Positions 40,815 through 48,985 of a stretch of DNA of 64,000 nt are shown here, piece after piece. A program made the translations under genes and the position numbers. This DNA is from Pigmentiphaga aceris. Its GTDB lineage: Bacteria; Pseudomonadota; Gammaproteobacteria; Burkholderiales; Burkholderiaceae_B. Each line of letters starts with the position of its first letter. Position 1 is the first letter of the stretch. The notes under the pieces were generated by a model. It was not told where the DNA came from. It did no database searches and saw nothing but the letters and a program-made list of their open reading frames with translations. The stretch is taken from positions 2,852,001 to 2,916,000 of the forward strand of contig NZ_CP043046.1 of the NCBI RefSeq assembly GCF_008119665.1. The letters run 5' to 3'.

Positions 40815-41983
40815 TCTCCCGCCAGACTGTGATCTGCCTGGGTCTGTCGCAACTGATCAACTGGGGCATTTCGTATTACCTGATCGGCAACTTCGGCCCG
40901 GCCATGGCGGACGACCTGGGCATGGGCACGACGGCCATCTACGCTGGCCTGTCACTTGCTTTGGTCGTGATGGCGGCTACCTCTCCCTGGACGGGTCGCT
41001 TGATCGACCGGCTTGGCGGCCGACGTGTTCTGCCCGTGGGTGCCGTGTTGAACGCGCTGGGCTGCGTGGTGTTGGCGGTGTCGCAGTCGGCGTGGACCTA
41101 CTACGCTGCGTGGATTTTCCTGGGCATTGGCATGCGCTTGTGCCTGTACGAGGCCGCGTTTGCCACCTTGGCGCGCATCGGTGGCGTTCAGGCGCGGCGG
41201 GCCATCGGACAGATCACCTTGTTTGGCGGTTTGGCATCGACGGTGATGTGGCCGGTGGGCCATGCGCTGGCGGGCGCAATGGGGTGGCGTGGTGCGCTGT
41301 TGGTCTATGCCGTGTTCTCGCTGGCCACCTTGCCGCTGTATCGCGGGTTGCCGCCAGACCGCCGCGTGACGGTCACAGCATCGGCTGCGGCATTGCCTAC
41401 ATGGCTGGCCCGCACGCCTGCGCAGTATCGACAAGCCGCCATCTTGTTCTCAGTCATCGCCATGCTCACCAGCTTTCTGGCCGCTGGCAACGCCGCGCAC
41501 ATGCTGAACATCTTGGGTGGCATGGGCTTGGACCCGGCATTGGCCGTTGGCATCGCCGCCTTGTGGGGCATAGGCCAAGTGCTGGCCCGACTGGGCGAAT
41601 TCCTGTTCGGCCAACGGATAGATCCGCTGAAGCTGAATCTGCTGATCGCCTGTTTGTTGCCGCTGTGTTTTCTGGCGGGGCTTGCGGCAAGCGTACCCGT
41701 CGCCGCAGCGATTTTTTCGTTCTGCTATGGCGCGTGCAACGGCTTGTTCACAATCAGCAAAGGGACCTTGCCCTTGGTGCTGTTCGACCATCGGCGCTAC
41801 GGTGCGCTGACTGGCCGCTTGCTGGTTCCGAGCTTTCTGCTGACCGCCACCGCGCCCTTGCTCTACGCGGCAATCATCACCAACGTGGGTGCAAAGGCTG
41901 CCATGGGCATGGCCTTGGCGGTAGCGTGTGTGGTGCTGGGTGCATCGGCGTGGCTGGTATGGATGTTCCGCCACCGCGCCTAA
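40811..41983 (+). CDS. MFS transporter
   Basis: The 390-residue protein has twelve membrane segments. The loop between helices 2 and 3 carries the MFS signature (GRLIDRLGGRRVLPVG). Starting MISRQTVICLGLSQLINWGISYYLIGNFGPAMADDLGM, it resembles aromatic or antimetabolite efflux subfamilies. It is translationally coupled to the PAT-like acetyltransferase, so the pair may inactivate and export the same toxic amino-acid analogue. Regulation by the divergent LysR is likely. Confidence 0.9.
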   Translation: MISRQTVICLGLSQLINWGISYYLIGNFGPAMADDLGMGTTAIYAGLSLALVVMAATSPWTGRLIDRLGGRRVLPVGAVLNALGCVVLAVSQSAWTYYAAWIFLGIGMRLCLYEAAFATLARIGGVQARRAIGQITLFGGLASTVMWPVGHALAGAMGWRGALLVYAVFSLATLPLYRGLPPDRRVTVTASAAALPTWLARTPAQYRQAAILFSVIAMLTSFLAAGNAAHMLNILGGMGLDPALAVGIAALWGIGQVLARLGEFLFGQRIDPLKLNLLIACLLPLCFLAGLAASVPVAAAIFSFCYGACNGLFTISKGTLPLVLFDHRRYGALTGRLLVPSFLLTATAPLLYAAIITNVGAKAAMGMALAVACVVLGASAWLVWMFRHRA

Positions 41984-41993
41984 CAGAACTGCG

Positions 41994-42707
41994 TCAGGCT
42001 TCCGCTTTTTCTACCTGATAACGCATCCACACCGTGCCGCCTTCCAGCGTCTCGGTGGCAACGTGTCGCAGCGATTGGCCGGCAGCTGGCTTTTCGTTCT
42101 CTTCGCCCGCGTAGTCGAAGATGCTGGGCACACCGGCCAGGCCATCGATGCTGGCAGTCACCAGCAGGCTGACTTCGTCGATCAAGCCGGCTTTCAGGAA
42201 CGCGCCGTTGATGCGGCCGCCGCCTTCCAGCAAGATGGCTTTTGCGCCAAAGACCTGGCCAAGCGTGTCCATCGCCAGGTGCAGGTCATCGCCGTCTTCG
42301 CCCGCGAAGCAGTACGACACCCCTGCGGTGCGTAAAGCCTGCAGATACGCATCCGACACCTTCTCGGACAGCACAGCCAGAATGTGCCCGCCGCTGGCGG
42401 TATTGTCGGAATAGTGAAGCTTGCCTTTCGGGTCGATCACTACTGAAAGGTCTTTGCCTTGGCGATCTGCCTGGTGCGCATCACGCTTGACGGCTTGGCC
42501 CAGCGTAGGCTCGCGTTCGGTGGCGACTGAAAACTCGGCCATGGTAGTGCGGCCGATGATGAAACCCTTGGCGTCGATGCGAGCGGCAACGGCTTCATAT
42601 TGGGCAGACACATCGAAGGAAACGCCCTTGGCGGGCGGTGTCCAACGGCTGGGCAGCAGGCGGCCATCGATGGAGCTGACCATGTGGCAAATAATCTTGG
42701 GGCGCAT
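41994..42707 (-). CDS. RibD C-terminal/dihydrofolate reductase-like reductase
   Basis: The 237-residue protein has the DHFR-like fold of RibD reductase domains: PKIICHMVSSIDGRLLPSRW at the start, GFIIGRTTMAEF, an NADPH-binding LLEGGGRINGAFLKAGLIDEVSLLV and an FDY segment. The stand-alone form without the deaminase domain acts on unknown substrates in most bacteria. It converges with the MFS gene with a ten-base gap. Start ATG 42707 is normal. No riboflavin genes are nearby. Confidence 0.88.
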   Translation of the reverse strand: MRPKIICHMVSSIDGRLLPSRWTPPAKGVSFDVSAQYEAVAARIDAKGFIIGRTTMAEFSVATEREPTLGQAVKRDAHQADRQGKDLSVVIDPKGKLHYSDNTASGGHILAVLSEKVSDAYLQALRTAGVSYCFAGEDGDDLHLAMDTLGQVFGAKAILLEGGGRINGAFLKAGLIDEVSLLVTASIDGLAGVPSIFDYAGEENEKPAAGQSLRHVATETLEGGTVWMRYQVEKAEA

Positions 42708-42898
42708 CTGTGTTCCTTGAAAGCGGCCGACGCGGAAGGCTTGGCCCGACTTGGAACAGCATAGTTAGTACCGTAGTCCCCGACTAGACGCCATAATCGA
42801 TATGAACCTATGAATAAAATTCATTAAAGATGCGTCTGCTCAGTGTTACCAGCTTGTGTGCAGTGCCTTCCAAGGAACTTGGGGCACCGCGCTGGCAC

Positions 42899-43582
42899 TT
42901 AGCCAAGCTTTACCGTCTGACCCAGCCACTGCAAGAAGTCATCCGCCATCTCGGCAGACAGCCCGTGGCCAATGGGGTAGTGCTTGGCCAGGTGCGGCAC
43001 GCCCAGCGTGGTCAACCATTCCGCTGCACGCTCGGCCCAGGAAACCGGCAGCTTGTCATCAAAGCTTCCGTGACCGATGAACGCCGACAACTTGGCAAGG
43101 TCTTCGCGCGGCGCGATCTTCGCGGCGATCTCGGGCAAGATCCGGCCGCTGAGCACCGCAAAGCCGGCTACATCGGCGGGTGCCGTCAGGCCCACGCTGG
43201 CGCTCAAAATCCCGCCTTGGCTGAAGCCAGCGATCACAGGGGGCATACTTGTAGCCAAGCCACGAATCAATCGAATCAATAACTCACGACTCTGATCAGC
43301 CTGCGGCGCATTGATCGACGGACCTTGCGGGCCGAACTGCACCTGGAACCACGCAAACTGCTGCGGCCCCAGGGTGAGCGGACCTTGCACGAACAGAATT
43401 TCGACACGCGGGTCAACCAGCGCACCCAGCGCGATCAGATTGGTTTCATTGCCCCCCACGCCGTGCAACAGCAACAGCCGCGCAACAGGCGCATCGCCCT
43501 CGGCGGCACGAACGCGATACTTCAGGCCAGAGTGGCTGTCTTCAATCAGGGCACTGACGGCGGGGGCTGCTTGGGAACTCAT
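42899..43582 (-). CDS. Alpha/beta hydrolase, phospholipase/carboxylesterase type
   Basis: The product has 227 residues from ATG 43582. The nucleophile motif is GFSQGG (near residue 120), the oxyanion region is LLLHGVGGNETNL, and HGSFDDKLPVSWA and YPIGHGLSAEMADDFLQWL supply Asp and His. This fits the serine esterase group of the abhydrolase_2 family (YpfH-like). It lies 116 bases after an extradiol-type dioxygenase gene on the same strand and may share its transcript. Substrate unknown. The longer reading frame adds residues without family similarity. Confidence 0.88.
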   Translation of the reverse strand: MSSQAAPAVSALIEDSHSGLKYRVRAAEGDAPVARLLLLHGVGGNETNLIALGALVDPRVEILFVQGPLTLGPQQFAWFQVQFGPQGPSINAPQADQSRELLIRLIRGLATSMPPVIAGFSQGGILSASVGLTAPADVAGFAVLSGRILPEIAAKIAPREDLAKLSAFIGHGSFDDKLPVSWAERAAEWLTTLGVPHLAKHYPIGHGLSAEMADDFLQWLGQTVKLG

Positions 43583-43698
43583 ATCGGTCTCGCGAAAAGT
43601 GAAAACACACGCATCAAGGCGTGCGTCACCCTGTGCACGATGGCGCGCAGGGGACATCAAAACAGGGGAGGGGCAGCCTGTTCAAGCCGCCCGGTAGA

Positions 43699-44508
43699 TC
43701 AAGCCGCGACTGGCTCTTTGGCCAACTCGCCGATCACAAACGCATCCATGGCCAACACGCCGTAGGTAATGCCACCGTCCAGGAACTCCACCGGATCAGC
43801 CGGCACCGTGGCACCCAAGGCCACCAGCAGCGGCAGGAAGTGATCTTCGCTGGGATGAGCGCGGGCCGCGTGCGGGGCAAGCTTGCGGTACGCAATCAGA
43901 CTGTCCAGATCGCCGGCCACGACAGCCTGATGCACCCAGCGGCTGAACTCCAGCACATAGGGCTCCTTGCCATCATCATGGCGACGGAACTCGTACAGGT
44001 TGTGCGTCATGCTGCCCGAGCCCATGATCAGCACCCCTTCGTCGCGCAGCGGGGCCAACGCACGACCCAAGGCCACACAGCCGGCGGCGTCCAACTGATG
44101 CGGCAAGGACACCTGGAACACCGGCACATCAGCCTTCGGCAGCATGTGCATCAACGGCACCCAGGCCCCGTGATCCAGACCGCGAGCCGGGTCCGGACGA
44201 ACCGGGAAACCAGCAGCTTCCAAAACATCGGCAGTGCGTTTGGCCAAAGCCGGATGACCCTTGGCGGGATAGCTCAGCTCGTACAGGGCACGCGGAAAAC
44301 CACCGAAATCATGAATGGTCTCGGGCTGAACGGCTGTCGACACCCGAACTTCGCCATCGGTCTCCCAATGCGCCGACACCATCAGAATCGCCTTCACAGC
44401 AGGCAGGCGTTTGCCGACGGCATTCAACAGCGGGCCGGTGCGACCGGGTTCCAGCGCAAACGTCGGCGCGCCGTGGGAAACGAAGATGACAGGCAGCGTA
44501 GTGGACAT
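43699..44508 (-). CDS. DODA-type (LigB-like) extradiol dioxygenase
   Basis: The product has 269 residues; ATG 44508 follows AAGAG. Family features are PVIFVSHGAPTFALE, AILMVSAHWET, IHDFGGFPRALYELSYPAKG, GLDHGAWVPLMHMLPKADVPVFQVSL and LIMGSGSMTHNL. The histidines that bind the metal in YgiD/4,5-DOPA dioxygenases are all present. It opens a catechol ring beside the diol. The divergent LysR gene starts 185 bases away and probably regulates it. It could also act in quinone or catechol detoxification. Confidence 0.92.
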   Translation of the reverse strand: MSTTLPVIFVSHGAPTFALEPGRTGPLLNAVGKRLPAVKAILMVSAHWETDGEVRVSTAVQPETIHDFGGFPRALYELSYPAKGHPALAKRTADVLEAAGFPVRPDPARGLDHGAWVPLMHMLPKADVPVFQVSLPHQLDAAGCVALGRALAPLRDEGVLIMGSGSMTHNLYEFRRHDDGKEPYVLEFSRWVHQAVVAGDLDSLIAYRKLAPHAARAHPSEDHFLPLLVALGATVPADPVEFLDGGITYGVLAMDAFVIGELAKEPVAA

Positions 44509-44692
44509 GATGATCTCTTGGCACGGCCGCAGCGGAAGCCGCAGCCCGGAAGCTTCGCGCAGTGCGTTGGAAGCCAGTGAGAACAGTGTATTGATCCATT
44601 CCGTGCAGATAAACCGTATCGCCAAAGACTAATAGTGTCGATAATCGGGACAATCAGGGATTCGCCATCAACCACCTTTTTTGGACAAGCTC

Positions 44693-45592
44693 ATGGACCG
44701 CTTCATGGAAATGAAGACCTTCATCGCCGTCGTCGATGCCGGCAGCTTCATCGGTGCCGCCGATCCGATGGGCATGAGCAAAGCAGCCGTGTCGCGTCAT
44801 GTCAGTGACCTGGAAAACCGACTTGGTGTGCGACTGTTGCAACGGACCACACGGCGGCTGTCGCTTACCGATGAAGGGCAGTCGTTCTACGCGCGGAGCA
44901 AAGAAGCCTTGGCGTTGGTGGACGAGGCGGAAACCGAGATTCGATCGCGCTCGATAGAGGCCAGCGGCGTTGTGCGTGTGAACGCCCCGCATACTTTCGG
45001 GGTGTTGCACCTGGCCCCGCTGTGGGGCGGGTTCATGGACGCAAACCCACGTGTATCGCTTGAAGTGACGCTAAGCGACCGAGTGGTGGACTTGGTGGAT
45101 GAAGGCTTCGACTTGGCAATTCGGATCGCGGTCTTGCCGAACAGCACCTTGGTCAGCCGGAAGCTCGCGTCCACACGGATGATGCTGTGCGCGTCGCCCG
45201 ATTACCTTGCACGTGTAGGTACCCCGTCGCATCCGAAAGACTTGGCCTTGCATCAGGTGATCGCGTATTCGTATTGGGCGACACGGGATGAATGGACGTT
45301 TACGGGGCCAGAGGGCGAGGTGTCTGTCCGGACGCACGCAAGGCTGTATGCCAACAATGGGGACACTTGTCTGGCAGCGGCATTGAGTGGACAGGGGATT
45401 ATTTTGCAGCCGAGTTTTCTGGTGGCTGAGGATGTGCGGGCGGGGAGGTTGGTGGAATTGATGCCCGAATACAAGTCGATTGAATTGGGGATTTATGCGG
45501 TGTATCCGACGCGAAAGCAGCTGGCGTTGAAGGTGCGGAGGTTGATCGACTTTCTGGCGGACGCATTGCAGCGTCCGGTGTGGATGACATAA
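44693..45592 (+). CDS. LysR family transcriptional regulator
   Basis: The product has 299 residues from ATG 44693; an in-frame TTG at 44681 is less likely. The HTH is in FMEMKTFIAVVDAGSFIGAADPMGMSKAAVSRHVSDLENRLGVRLLQRTTRRLSLT, and the effector domain begins SGVVRVNAPHTFGVLHLAPLWGGF. This is the AaeR/DhmR-like subgroup often divergent from quinone or dioxygenase genes. It faces the extradiol dioxygenase gene. The AT-rich spacer holds its own promoter, but I see no clean palindrome. Confidence 0.92.
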   Translation: MDRFMEMKTFIAVVDAGSFIGAADPMGMSKAAVSRHVSDLENRLGVRLLQRTTRRLSLTDEGQSFYARSKEALALVDEAETEIRSRSIEASGVVRVNAPHTFGVLHLAPLWGGFMDANPRVSLEVTLSDRVVDLVDEGFDLAIRIAVLPNSTLVSRKLASTRMMLCASPDYLARVGTPSHPKDLALHQVIAYSYWATRDEWTFTGPEGEVSVRTHARLYANNGDTCLAAALSGQGIILQPSFLVAEDVRAGRLVELMPEYKSIELGIYAVYPTRKQLALKVRRLIDFLADALQRPVWMT

Positions 45593-45802
45593 CGCGCAGC
45601 GTGGCAGCACATCGGGCTTCTTTCGCAAGATGAGCCTTGGGCCAGCTTGTTGTGATCAGGTTTTGATGCGTAGCTCCTTGCAAGTATTGATGAGTTATTA
45701 ATTATTTATTAATGGCTCTGAAACTTTTGATGTTGCATGTTAAGAATTTTAACCGGATGAAAATGTTAAGCTCGCCGCCTTCTTAATTATTGCCATCCAT
45801 TC

Positions 45803-46399
45803 ATGCGCGCCATTATTTTCCCCTTGCTTGCTACAACGCTGTTTGCCGCCTCTGTCGTTCACGCAGCCGACATGCCTACCCAGGCGCAGATTCAAGCAGC
45901 CGTCGACAAGGGCATTGCAGCTACGCAGGCCAAGTCGTCATCGTCGATGCCAATGCCCTTCGCCATCAAAATTTCCAAGGTCGTAGGCTGCAAGCCGTCG
46001 CCGGAAGTCAAAACAGAAGTTGTCTGCTTGGTTGGCATGAGCACCGGCAGCAGTGATGCCTATCGGGTCTTGCCCTTGCGCGTGGACGGCAACACCTGGG
46101 TAGGCGTCGAACGTAAAGACGCGGTGTTCCCGCCACCGACACCTGCCGAGGCGATTACGGCCATGCGTGCATGGGCAGAGCAGTTGGTTATCGACAAACC
46201 CGAAACCGCCAATGACAAGCAGATTCAAGAACTTCGCACGAACATGAAAGTGAAGTCGGTTGGGCATTGCGGAATCGGACGTAAAACGGGTTATCTCGAA
46301 TGCGATTCAACATTGGAAATCCCGGGAAAGCCTGATGTGAAGGCTGAGTTGCTGTATTCGCTGGAAGGCGATACGTGGAAGTTTGTAGTGGATAAATAA
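45803..46399 (+). CDS. Exported protein of unknown function
   Basis: The 198-residue product has a signal peptide (MRAIIFPLLATTLFAASVVHA|AD). The mature part has four cysteines (VGCKPS, VVCLVG, GHCGIG, LECDST) that may form two disulfides, and beta-strand segments such as YRVLPLRVDGNTWVGVERK and AELLYSLEGDTWKFVVDK. I do not recognise a family. It stands alone, follows an AT-rich 210-base upstream region, and has a strong hairpin 43 bases after its stop. Confidence 0.75.
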   Translation: MRAIIFPLLATTLFAASVVHAADMPTQAQIQAAVDKGIAATQAKSSSSMPMPFAIKISKVVGCKPSPEVKTEVVCLVGMSTGSSDAYRVLPLRVDGNTWVGVERKDAVFPPPTPAEAITAMRAWAEQLVIDKPETANDKQIQELRTNMKVKSVGHCGIGRKTGYLECDSTLEIPGKPDVKAELLYSLEGDTWKFVVDK

Positions 46400-46442
46400 T
46401 GTCAGTTGATTGATTCTGTGAGTGGTGACAGGCAGGAAAATT

Positions 46443-46471
46443 GTTGCAGTGGATAGCTACGCCACTGCAAC
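46443..46471. terminator. Hairpin after the exported protein gene
   Basis: GTTGCAGTGG (46443-46452) and CCACTGCAAC (46462-46471) form a perfect 10-bp stem with a nine-base loop. On the minus strand AATTTTCC follows; on the plus strand a weaker TTTTC comes seven bases later. It is probably bidirectional. Confidence 0.7.
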
Positions 46472-46485
46472 ACCAGCTTTTCAAA

Positions 46486-46702
46486 CCAGTTTTTCCCAGT
46501 GTGCTCGGCAGGCTTCGAATTCGCTTTCCCGTTGCGTGGCTCCCGTATTTCCAATGGCGGGAGCCACGCCCACGACGCCGATTTCACCAATGCCCTTGTT
46601 GCCCAAGGTACTGGCTTGCATGTCCGGGATACCCACAGAAATCACCTGAATATCAGGCACATCTGCGTTCACCGGAACGAGATATTCCTCAAAATTCGCG
46701 TG
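46486..46702 (-). pseudogene. C-terminal fragment of a xanthine-dehydrogenase-family molybdopterin subunit (PaoC/YagR-like)
   Basis: Read on the minus strand, 46702 to about 46547 gives HANFEEYLVPVNADVPDIQVI followed by GNKGIGEIGVVGVAPAIGN. This matches the end of the large Mo-binding subunit of aldehyde/isoquinoline oxidoreductases, where the same NADVP and GxKGxGEIG motifs occur. After this the family continues in another frame: HATGKRIRSLPSTLGK from 46538. So a frameshift lies between 46547 and 46538. Upstream of 46702 the similarity stops. Only about 70 codons of a protein of roughly 700 residues remain, and no partner FAD or FeS subunit is present. It is a decayed relic. Confidence 0.72.
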
Positions 46703-46793
46703 TCTTCGAAGATGGGACGCCGATTGATGAGGCCGATACTGATGAAGCCACCTTGCGACGCATGTTGAAGCTGCCGGCGGCATAAGCGGAAAA

Positions 46794-46826
46794 GGTGATG
46801 CGCTGTTGAACAGCACGTCACCTTTT
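46794..46826 (+). terminator. Rho-independent terminator, plus strand
   Basis: GGTGATGCGCTG (46794-46805) pairs with CAGCACGTCACC (46811-46822) with one mismatch and one wobble, followed by TTTTC and preceded by AAAA. It stands eight bases after a TAA that ends a coding-like frame, so it may be left over from a lost plus-strand gene. Confidence 0.65.
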
Positions 46827-46855
46827 CTTGCCTCACCCGACACAAAATCGCCCAG

Positions 46856-46895
46856 CAAAAAAACGGGACATCTGCAGTTCAGCAAGATGTCCCGT
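46856..46895 (-). terminator. Rho-independent terminator of the PEBP-hydrolase unit
   Basis: ACGGGACATCT (46863-46873) and AGATGTCCCGT (46885-46895) form an 11-bp perfect stem. On the minus strand it is followed by an uninterrupted run of seven T. It lies 62 bases after the stop of the hydrolase gene. Confidence 0.9.
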
Positions 46896-46957
46896 AACCA
46901 GGAGGAGCTATCTTGGCCAGGCACTCTCCTGGATATAGCTGAGTGCCTGCCGCCGTC

Positions 46958-48091
46958 TTACTTCAGATTCTTGTTGAAGAATTCAGTGATCTTGTCGAAC
47001 GGGATCTTGTCCATCTGGTCATACAGGTCAACGTGGTTCGCATTCTTGACGATCACGAGTTCCTTGGGTTCGCCCGCTGCCTTGTAGGCGTCTTCACTGA
47101 AATAACGCGAGTGCGCGTTTTCACCTGCAATGAACAGCACCGGGCGCGGCGAAATTTCGCTGATGTAGGTCAGCAACGGCATGTTCATGAACGACATCGG
47201 GCTGGTACCGGTGAACGCAGCGGACGAAGCCACCGAGTTCTTGTGGAAGCCGCGCGGCGTGCGGTAGTAGTCAAAGAACTCTTTCAGGATCGGGTGTGGA
47301 TTTTCCGGCAGGGTTTCGGGGAGAATTCGCGTGGGAATCGTCACGTTGCCTTTGGCGTCGACGTAGAAGTCGTGCGCGCCCGGGGCCGGCTTGCCGTTTT
47401 CGGCATCCTTCCAGCGTTGCAGGCTCAGGTTGGTCAGAATCTTGGTGCGATTTTCCACCGTCAGGCTGTCACCGAAGCCCTTGGCCATCACGCGGGACAT
47501 GTCATACATCGTGGCGGCAACTACGGCTTTTACGCGCTTGTCCACGGCGGTTGCGTTCAGACCCATGCCACCGAAACCACAAATGCCGATGATGCCGATG
47601 CGCTCGCGATCCACTGCCGCATGCAGGCCCAGGAAATCGACGGCGGCCATGAAGTCTTCGGTGTTGATGTCGGGCGATGCGACGTTGCGCGGTTCACCAC
47701 CGCTTTCGCCGGTATAAGACGGGTCGAAGGCGAGCGTCACATAACCGCGTTCTGCCATGGTCTGCGCATACAGGCCGGAAGCCTGTTCTTTCACCGCCCC
47801 GAACGGCCCGCTGATAGCAAGTGCGGCCAAGCGTTGATTGCCGCGATTCTTCGGCATGTACAAATCGGCCGCAAGCGTAATGCCGTAACGGTTCTTAAAC
47901 GTCACCTTTTGATGATCGACCAGATTGCTCTTGGCAAATGTCTTGTCCCATTGCTGGGTGAGTTCCAGAACATTGGCAGCAGATGTCGCTTGCGTATTTG
48001 CGGCCACTGCGGGCGCGGCATTAATGAACATGGCTGCACACGCGATGATCGCGCCATGAATCAGGGTTTTGCGAGACAAGGAATAAGGCAT
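46958..48091 (-). CDS. Exported alpha/beta hydrolase (YcjY-like)
   Basis: The product has 377 residues; ATG 48091 is preceded by AGGAG. A signal peptide is present (MPYSLSRKTLIHGAIIACAAMFINAAPAVA|A). The mature domain has KVTFKNRYGITLAADLYMPKN, FDPSYTGESGGEPRNVASPDINTEDFMAAVDFLG and the nucleophile elbow IGICGFGG, where the usual Ser is replaced by Cys or displaced, then RPVLFIAGENAHSRYFSEDAYKAA and NANHVDLYD with Asp and His. It follows a PEBP gene by 47 bases. The atypical GICGFGG elbow is common in the YcjY/DltD-like group. It is likely a periplasmic esterase of unknown substrate. Confidence 0.88.
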   Translation of the reverse strand: MPYSLSRKTLIHGAIIACAAMFINAAPAVAANTQATSAANVLELTQQWDKTFAKSNLVDHQKVTFKNRYGITLAADLYMPKNRGNQRLAALAISGPFGAVKEQASGLYAQTMAERGYVTLAFDPSYTGESGGEPRNVASPDINTEDFMAAVDFLGLHAAVDRERIGIIGICGFGGMGLNATAVDKRVKAVVAATMYDMSRVMAKGFGDSLTVENRTKILTNLSLQRWKDAENGKPAPGAHDFYVDAKGNVTIPTRILPETLPENPHPILKEFFDYYRTPRGFHKNSVASSAAFTGTSPMSFMNMPLLTYISEISPRPVLFIAGENAHSRYFSEDAYKAAGEPKELVIVKNANHVDLYDQMDKIPFDKITEFFNKNLK

Positions 48092-48138
48092 TTTTTTCTC
48101 CTGGATGGTTTTATGTGGATTGCGACGTGGTAATGCGT

Positions 48139-48681
48139 TTAGCGCGAAGAAACCGGAACCAGCTCGGCGGTGGCCAGGCTGTTGGCGTTGAGCAAATAAC
48201 CTACAAGCGCGCCGCTTGATTCCTTGTCGACGGGAATCGATTCGACGTTCAAGGCCCAGACCTTGAAGCGATATCGATGCGTGCCAACGGGCGGGCATGC
48301 CCCGCCATAACCGGTGTTTCCGAAATCGGTGCGACCTTGCACGGCACCCGCCGGGACATTCGCCTCGTTTCTATTACCGGCGTCTTGCGGCAAAGTGGTC
48401 GTGGTCTTGGGGATATTCACGAGCGTCCAGTGCCACCAGCCGCTGCCGGTTGGCGCGTCGGGGTCGAACATGGTGATCGCAAAACTCTTGGTTGCAGTCG
48501 GTGCCCCCGACCACGACAGCTGCGGCGAGATATCGCCACCGACGCAGCCAGACCCGTTTTGCAGGTGCTTCTCGCCCATTTGTTTTCCATCTTCCACGTC
48601 GCGGCTGGTCAGGCTGAAGTTCTGAGCCTGGGCGCTGACGCAGAGCAAGGCGATGAACGCACCGATGATTGGCTTATTCAT
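48139..48681 (-). CDS. YbhB/YbcL family PEBP (Raf kinase inhibitor-like) exported protein
   Basis: The product has 180 residues from ATG 48681. The signal peptide is MNKPIIGAFIALLCVSAQA|Q. Family signatures are GCVGGDISPQLSWSGAP, FAITMFDPDAPTGSGWWHWTLVNIP and FGNTGYGGACPPVGTHRYRFKVWAL; the DPDAP and GxHRY motifs line the ligand pocket. The function in bacteria is unknown. It shares a transcript with the hydrolase downstream. Confidence 0.92.
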   Translation of the reverse strand: MNKPIIGAFIALLCVSAQAQNFSLTSRDVEDGKQMGEKHLQNGSGCVGGDISPQLSWSGAPTATKSFAITMFDPDAPTGSGWWHWTLVNIPKTTTTLPQDAGNRNEANVPAGAVQGRTDFGNTGYGGACPPVGTHRYRFKVWALNVESIPVDKESSGALVGYLLNANSLATAELVPVSSR

Positions 48682-48985
48682 TTTCTGTCCCGTGCTTAGC
48701 AATGAACGCATGCTAAGTGGGGCATGACACCGTGATAAGCGGCTTAAATTTTGATGAATTAGTGAGGCTATTTCAGCAATGGGCGCCAAGTGGGGAGCTG
48801 GCGTCTTGCGGCTAGGCTGGTGACTGGGCAGGGGATGCCGAGGAGTGTCAGTACCAAGCGAGGTAGGGCCGGTGGGATGGCCCGTCTGCTGAACGGAGTA
48901 GGGCGCGGTGAGTGGCACATGCGCCAACATCGGCACATGTGCGCTGGATCAAAAGATGTCTTCAGCTCGCGAGCAGCCAGCGATA
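48682..48985. other. Gap between ALDH 3' end and PEBP start
   Basis: 304 bases without a gene. It must hold the promoter of the PEBP-hydrolase unit and the 3' end of the seven-gene operon. A short GCTCGCGAGC palindrome lies near 48965 and GGCACATG occurs twice near 48926-48952. No clear Rho-independent terminator with T-run was found. Confidence 0.4.

Larger units (their letters stand above)
46400..46957. other. Decayed region with three terminators and no intact gene
   Basis: 558 bases between an exported-protein gene and a hydrolase gene. It contains terminators at 46443, 46794 and 46856, a frameshifted molybdopterin-oxidoreductase remnant on the minus strand and a possible 3' end of a plus-strand gene (stop at 46783-46785). 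No complete open frame is credible. Confidence 0.6.

Noticed and set aside
46441..46785. 114-codon plus-strand frame as a full gene
   Set aside because: The first two thirds are Pro/Arg/Cys-rich antisense of the molybdopterin fragment and cross a terminator stem. Only the final 30 codons look coding, so it is treated as a possible 3' remnant in the findings.
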